Shown here: positions 43,216 to 51,391 of the stretch, one piece after another
Position numbering within the stretch: position 1 is the stretch's first letter
How the letters are laid out: each line of letters begins with the position of its first letter
DNA from: Lysinibacillus xylanilyticus
GTDB taxonomy: Bacteria; Bacillota; Bacilli; Bacillales_A; Planococcaceae
Assembly (NCBI RefSeq): GCF_001183605.1
Contig: NZ_LFXJ01000002.1
Coordinates: forward strand, 374,501-438,500
Direction: 5' to 3'
DNA: 64,000 bases
Notes under the pieces: model-generated
Database searches by the model: none
What the model saw: only the letters and a program-made list of their open reading frames with translations
Told to the model about the DNA's origin: nothing
Program-made: the position numbers and the translations under genes

Positions 43216-43848
43216 TTAATGTTTAATGGACGTTCTATTCCATGCATTAAATGCTGTAGTAATATTAAAAGAAATACCATTGTCACTTATGGCAATCCCG
43301 GTGAAAGCAGCAGTGAATTGTTGTGGTGTCCAACTTGCTTTCCCTAAAGGGGACATTTCCTTTTTCAATTCTGAATTAAGGAGATAAATAGGTAAGCCGA
43401 CTGTTTCTCCAATTTTAACGGGATTTCCAATTGGCGAAGCGCTAGAGCAATTGCCTCTTGCATTTATAATACTAAAGTTTGGTGACGTATAGAGTATAGG
43501 TGTATGTATGTTTAATTCTGAGGTAAATGGACTTATTAAAGGCAACATAGACAGGCTTTCTTCAGATACCCTTATAATTCCATACTGTTCCATAAAACCG
43601 TCCAGCCTTTGCTGAAAAGTATCTTCAAATCCGGGAATATTGCAAATAAAATTTGAAAATGTAGATTTGCTTTTATACTCTGCTAATGTTTCTTTAAAAG
43701 CCTGTTGCTCAGTATCAATAATTATTTGCTCAATATATTGTTGTTCCTTCGAAGGCCTTTTAATAGTGATTTCTTCTTCAGAGACAAAAATTGCACAGGA
43801 AAAATTAGCTGTAAGTATTAAAACGTTTTCATTTAATTCATTTTTCAT
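43216..43848 (-). CDS. Hypothetical protein beside the comQXPA cassette
   Basis: A protein of 210 residues starting MKNELNENVLILTANFSCAI, with GGGAGTG on the minus strand eight bases upstream; a TTG five codons earlier is less likely. It has no signal peptide or obvious membrane segment. The C-terminal half contains SPNFSIINARGNCSSASPIG and GISFNITTAFNAWNRT. I do not recognise it. It lies outside the left inverted repeat of the com cassette, convergent with the iron operon. Between 42967 and it, 43001-43215 shows no gene. Confidence 0.65.
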   Translation of the reverse strand: MKNELNENVLILTANFSCAIFVSEEEITIKRPSKEQQYIEQIIIDTEQQAFKETLAEYKSKSTFSNFICNIPGFEDTFQQRLDGFMEQYGIIRVSEESLSMLPLISPFTSELNIHTPILYTSPNFSIINARGNCSSASPIGNPVKIGETVGLPIYLLNSELKKEMSPLGKASWTPQQFTAAFTGIAISDNGISFNITTAFNAWNRTSIKH

Positions 43849-43863
43849 TTCAATCACTCCCAA

Positions 43864-44074
43864 TGTTTCGAGAATTTCCTTGTTAATAGATTAAACGAAA
43901 ATGGTACATCACGATAAGCGTTGGGGATTTCCGTTCTATATATAGCTCTAATCCCGAAAAGCCGTCCAGTCTTCTCTCTAATCAATTTAAATACATAGCA
44001 TACGGTCTCGTATGTATGAACTTTATAACTTAAAGATTAGTGTACGAACAGGATACAAATTTATCTTAGCTTAG
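43864..44074 (+). other. Spacer left of the com cassette
   Basis: AT-rich spacer containing the leftward promoter of the hypothetical gene at 43216-43848. No gene or clear repeat is seen up to the left inverted repeat. Confidence 0.4.
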
Positions 44075-44224
44075 TTTAAGCGTATCATCAGTGAGGACGC
44101 CATTTCAATGCTGAGTTTACGCCAAAAAAATGGCGGTCAATAATATAACACCGCCACTTATTTTACTATCCCTAAATAAAGAAGTGGCGTGCTTTCCGCA
44201 AATACCGCCATTTTTTGGCGGTAT
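44075..44224 (+). repeat. Left terminal inverted repeat of the com cassette
   Basis: An outer arm (44075-44138) ends in TTTACGCCAAAAAAATGGCG, itself a hairpin. It is followed by CCGCCACTT...AAGTGGCG (about 44151-44189) and the perfect hairpin ATACCGCCA-TTTTT-TGGCGGTAT (44202-44224). These palindromes could be transposase sites or regulator sites. Confidence 0.7.
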
Positions 44225-44325
44225 ATTACACTAATGTGAAATATTCCCTTATGATTTCGGCGCCTAGTGTTATTTCCCATTAATCTGTATACTATTTAAT
44301 AACATACTCGAGGGGGAGAGGACTA

Positions 44326-45228
44326 TTGCAGGAGCTTGACGAACAAATTAATGAGGCATTGGCTATTCTAATTGAAAACGACGCATTGATAGGTCACGAA
44401 CTACGGTCGATGCTGAAAAATTTTAAGGAAGAAAAAATGGCAGTTGGCTATTCATTTGGTAAGCTATGTTATTTGCATTATGAGGCATTTACAGATTGTT
44501 TGAACGAAGACATCTATAAAGTTGCCGCAGCTATCGAACTTTTAATTTTATCATTTGATATCATCGATGACTTGCAGGACAAGGATTCAGACTACAGTTG
44601 GACTAAAACACCTGATCTATCATTAAATGTTGCTTTAGCTATGCTAGTTATGGCTTCTAGAACTATACGTGAGACTTCCTTTGAAGACAAAAATACTGCA
44701 ATTCAAATACTAGAGGATTATGCATTACGAAGCATAAACGGTCAGCAATTGGATTTACTCAATACGTGTAGGGATGAGCAATCATATATACAAATGATTG
44801 AACAAAAGTCGGGTTCTTTATCAGCAATGGCTTGCTTAATTGGTGAAGTGCTTGCAACAGGAGGGACATCTTCTGAGGTTGAAGAGTATGGGAAATACAT
44901 AGGTATTATCCAACAGATTAAAAACGATATTCAAGGTTTAAAAACTTGGGGACCTAAAAATGATTTACTAAATAAAAGATACTCACTACCTATTATTTAT
45001 CTGTTATCACAGGAAAATGATGTTTCAAAATCTGTTATAAACTATTATAATGACGATATGGATGCATTTTTAGATAATAATGCTACGGAAAACGAGTTGA
45101 CAAATGGTGGTGCGATACGATATGCAATTACTATGAAAAATGTTTACAAGTTTAAAGCGTTAAATATTCTTGAAAATGTGACTATAAATGAATTAGGTAA
45201 AGACTACTTAAAAAGGTTAATGAAATGA
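44326..45228 (+). CDS. comQ: ComQ, isoprenyl transferase modifying the ComX pheromone
   Basis: A protein of 300 residues of the polyprenyl-diphosphate synthase fold. The first aspartate-rich motif is DDLQD (Asp81, Asp82, Asp85) in FDIIDDLQDKDSD. The second is degenerate (QQIKNDIQGLKTW), as expected for ComQ, which prenylates a Trp of pre-ComX instead of elongating isoprenoids. TTG 44326 has AGGGGGAGAGG upstream. It is first in a four-gene run, and its TGA overlaps the comX ATG by four bases. A housekeeping prenyl synthase is unlikely because of the linked comXPA. Confidence 0.9.
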   Translation: MQELDEQINEALAILIENDALIGHELRSMLKNFKEEKMAVGYSFGKLCYLHYEAFTDCLNEDIYKVAAAIELLILSFDIIDDLQDKDSDYSWTKTPDLSLNVALAMLVMASRTIRETSFEDKNTAIQILEDYALRSINGQQLDLLNTCRDEQSYIQMIEQKSGSLSAMACLIGEVLATGGTSSEVEEYGKYIGIIQQIKNDIQGLKTWGPKNDLLNKRYSLPIIYLLSQENDVSKSVINYYNDDMDAFLDNNATENELTNGGAIRYAITMKNVYKFKALNILENVTINELGKDYLKRLMK

Positions 45229-45395
45229 GTGTATATATGATGAATGTAATTCAATATCTAGAAAAAAACCCAGACCTAGTTGCTCTATTAAAAACACAAA
45301 AAGCATCATTGATTGGAATTTCGTCTTTAGAACAAAAAGCAATTTTAGATGCGTTTAATAGTGAAATAGAGTTGAAAAGTGTAGCTTGGCAGTAA
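45225..45395 (+). CDS. comX: ComX pheromone precursor
   Basis: A 56-residue peptide beginning MSVYMMNVIQYLEKNPDLVA. Its middle (LLKTQKASLIGISSLEQKAI) parallels the B. subtilis ComX leader (LKNKEACLIGFDVQETETI, from memory). The C-terminus is SEIELKSVAWQ: the only Trp (Trp55) is second from last and is the expected prenylation site. ATG 45225 overlaps the comQ stop (ATGA). The gene is below common ORF length cut-offs. The mature pheromone is probably the last 6 to 11 residues; its exact cleavage site cannot be told from sequence. Confidence 0.87.
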   Translation: MSVYMMNVIQYLEKNPDLVALLKTQKASLIGISSLEQKAILDAFNSEIELKSVAWQ

Positions 45396-45397
45396 AA

Positions 45398-47689
45398 ATG
45401 TTGAGTAAAAAGTTGTTTTGGCCCGTTATAATGTTCTATTTAGTGATTGGGATTTATCTGAATTATATGAATTATAGTGGGCCTTTATTAGAAATTGGGG
45501 TAGAAAAAGAGAATGGCAAATGGGGAGTAACGCAACCTTATTTTAAAGACTGGACAGGATGGAAGAGCATTTCATCATCTGATGTTATTTTAAGCGTAGA
45601 TGATGTGCCAATGGATCATCTAAATCAGGTGAAATATAAATCTAAAATAGTAGATGCTAATAAAATAACCATAATGAAGCCTAATGGTGAAATAAAAGAT
45701 ATACATATCAAACAATTGGATGTTCCGAATCAATTTTACTCTATATTACTATTTCCGGCTTGTTATTATTTATTAACTCTATTTATTACTATCTATCTAC
45801 ATTTTAATCAAAAGAATACAAAGCTAACTAACTTACTTATTCTTTTTATGTTAACTGTTGCGTTAGCTTATGTAAGCAGTGGAGTAGCTACTAGATTAAA
45901 TGGAATTGGGATAATAGTAAATCGCAGTAGTATGGTATTGTGTTTAGTTATATTATTACATTTTTTAAGAGATTATTATTCATTTGTAAAAATAAATTGG
46001 GTGTTTACAAACAATATTAAATTCTTTTATATATTTCCAGTGATCTCTTTTTTACTGGCCTGTATTAGTATTTTCTATCCTGCTTCGTATAATTTTTTGG
46101 CTCAAGTAGTATTAGTCCTTTTTTTCATTCTCCTTATTACTATACTTAGTATTTTATTGCTAAGTTATTTCAAATATAAATCACCTCAGTTGAAAATATT
46201 GTTAATTAGTATAATGATACCGTTTCTGCCATTTCTTTTTTTATTTTCACTCCCTAACATTTTTTTTGATAAGTATATTCTTTCAGGTGAAGCTAGTTCT
46301 TTATTTTTATTGCTTATACCTTTTAGCTTTATCTTTACACAGTTAGCAGAACGATTATTTGATATCGAATATCATATTACTAGATTACGTTATTATGTAA
46401 TCTTTTCATCTTTTTTTACTTTGTGGTTTATAGTTGGATTGTATTGGATTGCAGGAGAATATTTAACGAAAACTATTATGTCAGGTGTTTCAATCTTTAC
46501 TTTTATATCGTTAGTTGTTCTTTTTTACATAAAAGAGAAAGTCGATTATCGAAAACGAAAAATCTTATTTTCGACTAAAGGGGATTATATACATCAGTTA
46601 TATACAGCTGTAGATAAGATTGGTAAAACAATAAAAATAGATAATCTTCTAGAGAGATTTGTTCAAGAAGTTTCTCTACATCTTGAGCTCGAGCACGTAT
46701 TTGTCTTAACTTATGACCATAACAAAAAGCAATTTACATCAACGGTTGAGGAAGGTCTTCCGATTAATCCAATGTTAATGGAAGATTTAAAATTAGGGGA
46801 AATTAAAAAATTTGATCAAGTCTATCTTGCCTTCCTCCATCAAGATGCTCATTATAAAAGAGCATTAGTATTGCATCATAATAATTCGATTCATTTGAAA
46901 GATGAAGAGCTTCTGTGGCTTGAATTGCTCTTATTATATGTAAATAATTTTATTGAAAATACAAAGATGGTAGAGGAACTGTTAGAGGAATTAAAGTATA
47001 TGAGGCAAGCGGATGAAAGTCAATTACCTTGGTTAAGCAAATTATTATGGCTAAGGTTTGAAGAGGAAAAATATCAATTAGCTCAAGAATTACATGATAC
47101 AAATTTGCAAGAGCAGCTCCATATTGCCCGAGAGGTTGATGTCCTAGTCCATACAAGGGATACGGCAAATATCCAGCCAAAACTTACGAAAATTCATCAG
47201 CAGATGGTTACATCTTTACATGATTTAAGAGCTTATTGCGAAAATTTGAAGCCCCCATTATTAGATACATTAGGGTTGAATGCTGCATTAGAAAAGCTTA
47301 TTCGCAAAGTAATAGAAAGATCTAATTTTGTGTTGATTTATACGATAGATCGCCTTTATTTAGAGGATGAGCGTATGAATTTAATGATTTATCGACTATT
47401 TCAAGAATTACTCAACAACGCTTTAAAACATTCCTATGCAACAACAGTTGAAATTCATCTGCGGGAAATGGACGATGGTTTCGAAATTATCTACAAGGAT
47501 GATGGTGTAGGTTGTAATATTGGAGATATTATTGTTGCAGAATCGATGGGAATTCAAGGTATGCAAGAGCGTGTAAAGGCCTTTAACGGGCAGTTTCACA
47601 TTAATTCACAGGTTAATGAAGGAATGTTTATTAGAATTACAGTAAAAGAAGGAAGTGATACACTTGATTACGATGCTCATAGTGGATGA
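45398..47689 (+). CDS. comP: ComP, membrane sensor histidine kinase
   Basis: About 763 residues. TM1 near 5-22, then a PDZ-like extracytoplasmic loop (WKSISSSDVILSVDDVPMDH near 50), then further membrane helices to about residue 390, a GAF-like cytoplasmic part, HisKA_3 with phospho-acceptor His566 in LAQELHDTNLQEQL, and an HATPase with N-box LFQELLNNALKHS, G1 YKDDGVGCN and G2 GIQGMQERVKAF. It senses prenylated ComX. ATG 45398 is adopted; a TTG at 45386 overlapping comX is possible. The 3' end overlaps comA. Confidence 0.92.
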   Translation: MLSKKLFWPVIMFYLVIGIYLNYMNYSGPLLEIGVEKENGKWGVTQPYFKDWTGWKSISSSDVILSVDDVPMDHLNQVKYKSKIVDANKITIMKPNGEIKDIHIKQLDVPNQFYSILLFPACYYLLTLFITIYLHFNQKNTKLTNLLILFMLTVALAYVSSGVATRLNGIGIIVNRSSMVLCLVILLHFLRDYYSFVKINWVFTNNIKFFYIFPVISFLLACISIFYPASYNFLAQVVLVLFFILLITILSILLLSYFKYKSPQLKILLISIMIPFLPFLFLFSLPNIFFDKYILSGEASSLFLLLIPFSFIFTQLAERLFDIEYHITRLRYYVIFSSFFTLWFIVGLYWIAGEYLTKTIMSGVSIFTFISLVVLFYIKEKVDYRKRKILFSTKGDYIHQLYTAVDKIGKTIKIDNLLERFVQEVSLHLELEHVFVLTYDHNKKQFTSTVEEGLPINPMLMEDLKLGEIKKFDQVYLAFLHQDAHYKRALVLHHNNSIHLKDEELLWLELLLLYVNNFIENTKMVEELLEELKYMRQADESQLPWLSKLLWLRFEEEKYQLAQELHDTNLQEQLHIAREVDVLVHTRDTANIQPKLTKIHQQMVTSLHDLRAYCENLKPPLLDTLGLNAALEKLIRKVIERSNFVLIYTIDRLYLEDERMNLMIYRLFQELLNNALKHSYATTVEIHLREMDDGFEIIYKDDGVGCNIGDIIVAESMGIQGMQERVKAFNGQFHINSQVNEGMFIRITVKEGSDTLDYDAHSG

Positions 47690-48287
47690 TCACCCTATTG
47701 TGTTAGAGGGGACGAAAAATTTATTTCAAGAAAACGAAGATATTATAGTGGATACAGAAAGTGATGCAACTCATGTCATCCAGAGAATTAAAAACAAGCC
47801 ATATGATATCTATTTAATTGATATAAATATGCCGTTAGAAAATGGCATTAATTTAGGACGTAACATTAAAGCTATCCAGTCAAATGCTTCAATTATCCTT
47901 TATACTGGTGATGATATTACTGATTATTATCCACTTATTTTAGAACGGAAAATAGAAGGTATTTTAGCTAAAACAGCATCTAAGGAGCAAATTTTACGAA
48001 CTGTTCGAGCCATTGCAAATGGTGAAATTGTTTTACCTCAAAATTTCTTAGATTTTCTTGATAATAAATTTAAATTGCAGGATGCAAAACTTGATATTCA
48101 CTTAAATGAAAAAGAAAAGAAAATTTTAAGACTGATTGCGGAAGGACATACGAATAAAGCAATTGCTATAGAGCTAAATATTCCTCAGCGAACAACCGAA
48201 AGATATTTAACGCAGCTGTTTTCTTTGTTAAATGTAGATTCACGGACAGAGGCTGTAAATCTTGCAGAAAGAATGAATTTACTATAG
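47664..48287 (+). CDS. comA: ComA, NarL/LuxR-type response regulator
   Basis: About 207 residues. The receiver domain begins MLIVDDHPIVLEGTKNLFQ (acidic pair DD) with phospho-acceptor Asp53 in YLIDINMPLENG. The C-terminal LuxR helix-turn-helix is LNEKEKKILRLIAEGHTNKA near 138-157 with the recognition region IPQRTTERYLTQLFSLLNVD. Phosphorylated by ComP, it would activate target promoters. The start is taken at TTG 47664 because GAAGGAAG lies nine bases upstream, whereas the GTG at 47655 falls inside that site. It overlaps comP by 26 bases. Confidence 0.92.
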   Translation: MITMLIVDDHPIVLEGTKNLFQENEDIIVDTESDATHVIQRIKNKPYDIYLIDINMPLENGINLGRNIKAIQSNASIILYTGDDITDYYPLILERKIEGILAKTASKEQILRTVRAIANGEIVLPQNFLDFLDNKFKLQDAKLDIHLNEKEKKILRLIAEGHTNKAIAIELNIPQRTTERYLTQLFSLLNVDSRTEAVNLAERMNLL

Positions 48288-48424
48288 ATTGTCTGTATGC
48301 TATACTAACTTCTAATGGGATATTTTTCAATAAAAAGGGAGACTTTAGGTGATTATATAATACCATATTTTTACTTGGTTAATTATACCTAAAATTCAAT
48401 TCTAAATACCTATATTTTTTTATG

Positions 48425-48553
48425 ACACCGCCAAATTATGGCGGTGTTTTTTGGTACGTCCGCCAAATCACGCCAAAAATTGGGGTGAGGACCGCCAAAA
48501 AATTGGCGTAAACCCAACATTGAAATATCGGTGTAAGTACTGGTACGCTTAAG
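48425..48553 (-). repeat. Right terminal inverted repeat of the com cassette
   Basis: Inner hairpin ACACCGCCA-AATTA-TGGCGGTGT (48425-48447), a middle segment with CGCCAAATCACGCC, and the outer arm 48490-48553 (GACCGCC...GGTACGCTTAAG), which mirrors 44075-44138. Confidence 0.7.
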
Positions 48554-48722
48554 ATAATCGTGGTTAAGTAGATTTTGCTATAGTAAGTAATACTATATAA
48601 GATTTCATTTAAAATAAGAGCCTGGCTATCTATGAAGAAAGTAGAGATTGTAGATTTTTTTAAAGTTACTAGCTAGTCAACGTACTTCACCATAAAACTT
48701 TATATAAAGGTAGGCGTGTATT
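48554..48722 (+). other. Spacer right of the com cassette
   Basis: AT-rich leader for the next gene, ending with AAAGGTAGG before TTG 48723. No other feature is seen. Confidence 0.4.
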
Positions 48723-49622
48723 TTGAAAGTAGAACTTGAAAATTTATTTTCTATAGATGAATCTAGTCAAGATCAAGTTATTAATGTTTATAATCGCTAT
48801 GGTATTTATATCGGTGCACCTAAAATAAGAAAAAGAAGTTTAAAGGCATCTTTTAATCCTATTTTTACATTAAATGAAGACGTAACATACGAGCATGTAG
48901 CAGCACTATATAAATCATTGGAACACGAATTAGGAATTGATTCAATCGGAGAACGTTTCTACTTTGACTTTTCGGATAGCGAGTATGAGCAAGCACCATT
49001 GTTCACACTAAACTCAACAGGTAACTCACCTGATATGTTTATAGATGATAGAGGAACTTTATTTTCTATAAACACGCATTGCCAGCATTGCGGACTAATG
49101 GAAAAAGAGCAGCTTTCTCCATTAGTGATTGATACTACAGAAATGAAAGACCGTCATCTAGTTCATGTGAGCGGATATTGGGTTGCTTCACAGGAATTAG
49201 CGACATTAATGAAGCAAGAGGATATTAAAGGCTATGAATTGTTAGAGGTTATTCATCAAGGACCGAAAGAAGGGAAGCAAAAGGCTTTTCAAATTATACC
49301 GACACAAGTATTACCAGAGGCTAGCGCTGAAAGAGTTAAATTGTATTTTGCGACAGAACAACCTCCATGTCGTTGTGGATTAAGTGGGGTAATCAACGGT
49401 CCTGATATTTATAATCGCAAAGATTTAACCAATATAGAAAATGATATTTTCCTATCAGCAGAATGGAACCATGACGGAAAATATTTATATCGCAAGACTT
49501 TGTTCAGTAGAAAGTTTAGAGAATTAATTATTAAAAACAATATATCTCGTGAGGTAAGAGGAGAGAAGGATAAAAACTTTGGGCCAAAGGATTGGTTATT
49601 CGATCCAGTATTATTAAAATAA
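48723..49622 (+). CDS. Double Cys-motif protein (CxxCG and CxCG), hypothetical
   Basis: A protein of 299 residues with two Cys clusters: HCQHCGLMEK near residue 120 and PPCRCGLSG near 220, which could form one zinc ribbon. There is no signal peptide. The pattern recalls the double-CXXCG proteins known as immunity proteins of Myxococcus Sit toxins, but similarity is only at motif level, and no toxin gene is nearby. The C-terminus GPKDWLFDPVLL resembles a conserved tail in that group. TTG 48723 follows AAAGGTAGGCG. Function unassigned. Confidence 0.65.
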   Translation: MKVELENLFSIDESSQDQVINVYNRYGIYIGAPKIRKRSLKASFNPIFTLNEDVTYEHVAALYKSLEHELGIDSIGERFYFDFSDSEYEQAPLFTLNSTGNSPDMFIDDRGTLFSINTHCQHCGLMEKEQLSPLVIDTTEMKDRHLVHVSGYWVASQELATLMKQEDIKGYELLEVIHQGPKEGKQKAFQIIPTQVLPEASAERVKLYFATEQPPCRCGLSGVINGPDIYNRKDLTNIENDIFLSAEWNHDGKYLYRKTLFSRKFRELIIKNNISREVRGEKDKNFGPKDWLFDPVLLK

Positions 49623-49651
49623 TTCAAACTGAAGATGAGGAAGTGTATATT

Positions 49652-49780
49652 TTGTTTAGAAAAATAATACCTATCGTTGCAATCTTATTTATCGTTGCAT
49701 TAGCTCTTTCAAATTATTTTAATAAGGCCGAAGAAAAAACATTTGTCATACCCCAAGTAAGAGGGGGCACATTGGGTTAG
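49652..49780 (+). CDS. Small membrane-anchored peptide (42 residues)
   Basis: TTG 49652 has GAGGAAGTG upstream. The product has a hydrophobic N-terminal segment (FRKIIPIVAILFIVALALS) followed by a short polar tail ending PQVRGGTLG. The layout is that of a secreted or membrane-tethered micropeptide. It starts 29 bases after the Cys-motif gene and may be co-transcribed. No family recognised; it is below the usual gene-calling length. Confidence 0.5.
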   Translation: MFRKIIPIVAILFIVALALSNYFNKAEEKTFVIPQVRGGTLG

Positions 49781-49948
49781 ATAAAGTTTCCCCAATCAGG
49801 CATATACAAAGCAGTAAATCTTGTAGCTAACTTCTTTGTGTTGGGAGTAGTAGTACACGGGATAAAAAGCCAAATTCACCTCTAGCTGACTTAAATATGA
49901 TATGATGTGAAAAATATAACAGCATATGGTTTTGAGGTGAAGTATTAT

Positions 49949-50560
49949 ATGAAAAAATGGGCTTATCCTTTAGCAGTATTAACGCTCATTATCTTTTTTG
50001 TGTTACGAGTTACTTTTCAAAGTGAACTAATTCGTACTTTTGATACAAAAATGGCGGATTTATTTTTCGGTAATCGTTTTATAGAGTTTTTCCACTATTT
50101 AGGGGAACCGGCATTTGTAGTGTCCGTAGCTATAATCTTAATAGTTTATTTAGCATGGAAGGTAAAAAATAACCGAGGGATATTATTTGTTTTGTTAACG
50201 GTTGCAGGTGGGAATGTACTTAACCAATTATTGAAAAAATGGGTGCAACGGCCAAGACCTGAGATTGAGGAACAATTAACATCTTATAGCTTTCCTTCTG
50301 GACATTCTATGACCGGTATCTTGTATTTATTTACAGTAGCCTATATTTTTTCAGAGAACAATAGCAAGGGACGTAAGACATTACTATGGCTCGGAGCAAT
50401 TGTTTTAACTGTACTTATTGGTTTGTCTAGAGTTGCTGGAGCCCGTCATTTTGCTTCAGATGTATTGGCCGGGTGGAGTATGGGCTATACGTGGTTTATC
50501 ATTTGTGTTATTTGGTATGAACGTCGGAAGAGACTTTTTAAAGCGAGAAATAAATTATGA
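49949..50560 (+). CDS. PAP2 family phosphatase (lipid phosphatase type)
   Basis: A protein of 203 residues with about six membrane segments. The three phosphatase motifs are KKWVQRPRP (KX6RP) near residue 102, SFPSGHSM (PSGH, catalytic His) near 120 and SRVAGARHFASDVLAGW (SRX5HX3D) near 168. It dephosphorylates lipid phosphates such as phosphatidylglycerol-phosphate or undecaprenyl pyrophosphate outside the membrane. ATG 49949 has GAGGTGAAG upstream; an upstream in-frame start at 49907 lacks a site. Confidence 0.92.
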   Translation: MKKWAYPLAVLTLIIFFVLRVTFQSELIRTFDTKMADLFFGNRFIEFFHYLGEPAFVVSVAIILIVYLAWKVKNNRGILFVLLTVAGGNVLNQLLKKWVQRPRPEIEEQLTSYSFPSGHSMTGILYLFTVAYIFSENNSKGRKTLLWLGAIVLTVLIGLSRVAGARHFASDVLAGWSMGYTWFIICVIWYERRKRLFKARNKL

Positions 50561-50566
50561 ACATAA

Positions 50567-50603
50567 AAAGGGAACCATCTACTTGCAGGTGGTTCCCTTT
50601 GTT
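50567..50603 (+). terminator. Intrinsic terminator
   Basis: AAAGGGAACCATCT pairs with AGGTGGTTCCCTTT with a slightly offset loop, followed by GTTATG. Confidence 0.82.
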
Positions 50604-50662
50604 ATGTAGAGATAAGAGTGATCCGTATTAACAGACCGCCATCCTTTCTCGGAAATTTTCAA

Positions 50663-51346
50663 TTACATGGAAACAGCCTTTTCTGCTTCTATAATCTTCT
50701 TTACAGCTTCTAAGCAATCAAAGAATGTTTCAAATGGCTTATAAGGAAGATGGAGGTCTTTACAGCGTTTAATAAGATGATCCCTAGCAAGTACTAAATC
50801 TGCCTGTTTTGCTGCCTCAAAATCAGAAAGTGAATCTCCAATTACGATTTTAAAGTGATTACTCTGTGCAACCTTTCGCATAACGCTTGGCTTGCAGCAA
50901 CCGCAACCTTGTGTCTCAAATTTCGCACATTCCTCATCACAGCTATTTGGAAAAACGAGCTTAATATGCTGTCCGGCAAAATCAGCACTGTTACAATATA
51001 TACCGGAAAAAGGACCGTATTTTTTTAATAGTGGCTCAATGAAAAAATCGACACCTCCACTAACAATATAAAGCGGAATATGGTTCTCTTGTGCATAACG
51101 AACGAAATCGCCAAAGCCCTCACGTATAATGACCGTATCCAATAAATATTGGATCACAGTATCCTTTTGTTTAGTTGATAATAGCTCGAACATTGCTGAA
51201 ATGCCATCTTTAAAGGTTATAGTTTGTTCCATCATTGCTTTAGCAATTTTCTCAGATTCCTCTGGAACGAATTCAGTCATTAGTGAGACGATATTATCTG
51301 TTTCTGTTATAGTGCCATCAAAATCACAGAAAATAATTGGTTTCAA
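50663..51346 (-). CDS. HAD phosphatase, MtnX-like (2-hydroxy-3-keto-5-methylthiopentenyl-1-phosphate phosphatase)
   Basis: A protein of 227 residues of the HAD-IB class. The catalytic motif I is FCDFDGTIT (Asp8, Asp10), motif II YIVSGG near 96, and motif III IGDSLSDFEAAKQADLVLAR near 168. CNSADF and CGCCKPSV near 115 and 145 are typical of MtnX of the methionine salvage pathway. No other mtn gene is nearby, however, and it lies behind thrC-thrB on the same strand after a terminator, so a different small-molecule phosphatase role remains possible. Confidence 0.75.
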   Translation of the reverse strand: MKPIIFCDFDGTITETDNIVSLMTEFVPEESEKIAKAMMEQTITFKDGISAMFELLSTKQKDTVIQYLLDTVIIREGFGDFVRYAQENHIPLYIVSGGVDFFIEPLLKKYGPFSGIYCNSADFAGQHIKLVFPNSCDEECAKFETQGCGCCKPSVMRKVAQSNHFKIVIGDSLSDFEAAKQADLVLARDHLIKRCKDLHLPYKPFETFFDCLEAVKKIIEAEKAVSM

Positions 51347-51364
51347 GCTACTTCCCCCTTCAAG

Positions 51365-51391
51365 AAAAAACGTCTACTTTTGTAGTAGACG
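51365..51391 (-). terminator. Terminator overlapping the thrB stop codon
   Basis: On the minus strand CGTCTAC-TACAAAA-GTAGACG is followed by TTTTTT. The thrB stop (51374-51376) lies within the second arm, so the last codons of thrB form part of the hairpin. Confidence 0.85.

Larger units (their letters stand above)
44075..48553 (+). mobile_element. Putative non-autonomous mobile cassette carrying comQXPA
   Basis: The 64 bases at 44075-44138 match the reverse complement of 48490-48553 at about 46 of 64 positions by hand count, including the shared blocks TTAAGCGTA, ATTTCAATG and GTTTACGCCA, then TGGCGGTC. Each end also has an inner ACCGCCA...TGGCGGT hairpin (44202-44224 and 48425-48447). Only comQ, comX, comP and comA lie between, with no transposase. 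A target-site duplication could not be seen. The name is descriptive: mobilisation is inferred from end structure only. Confidence 0.6.

Noticed and set aside
44326-45228. Housekeeping geranylgeranyl/heptaprenyl diphosphate synthase
   Set aside because: The second aspartate-rich motif is degenerate and the gene is fused in an overlapping run with comX, comP and comA.
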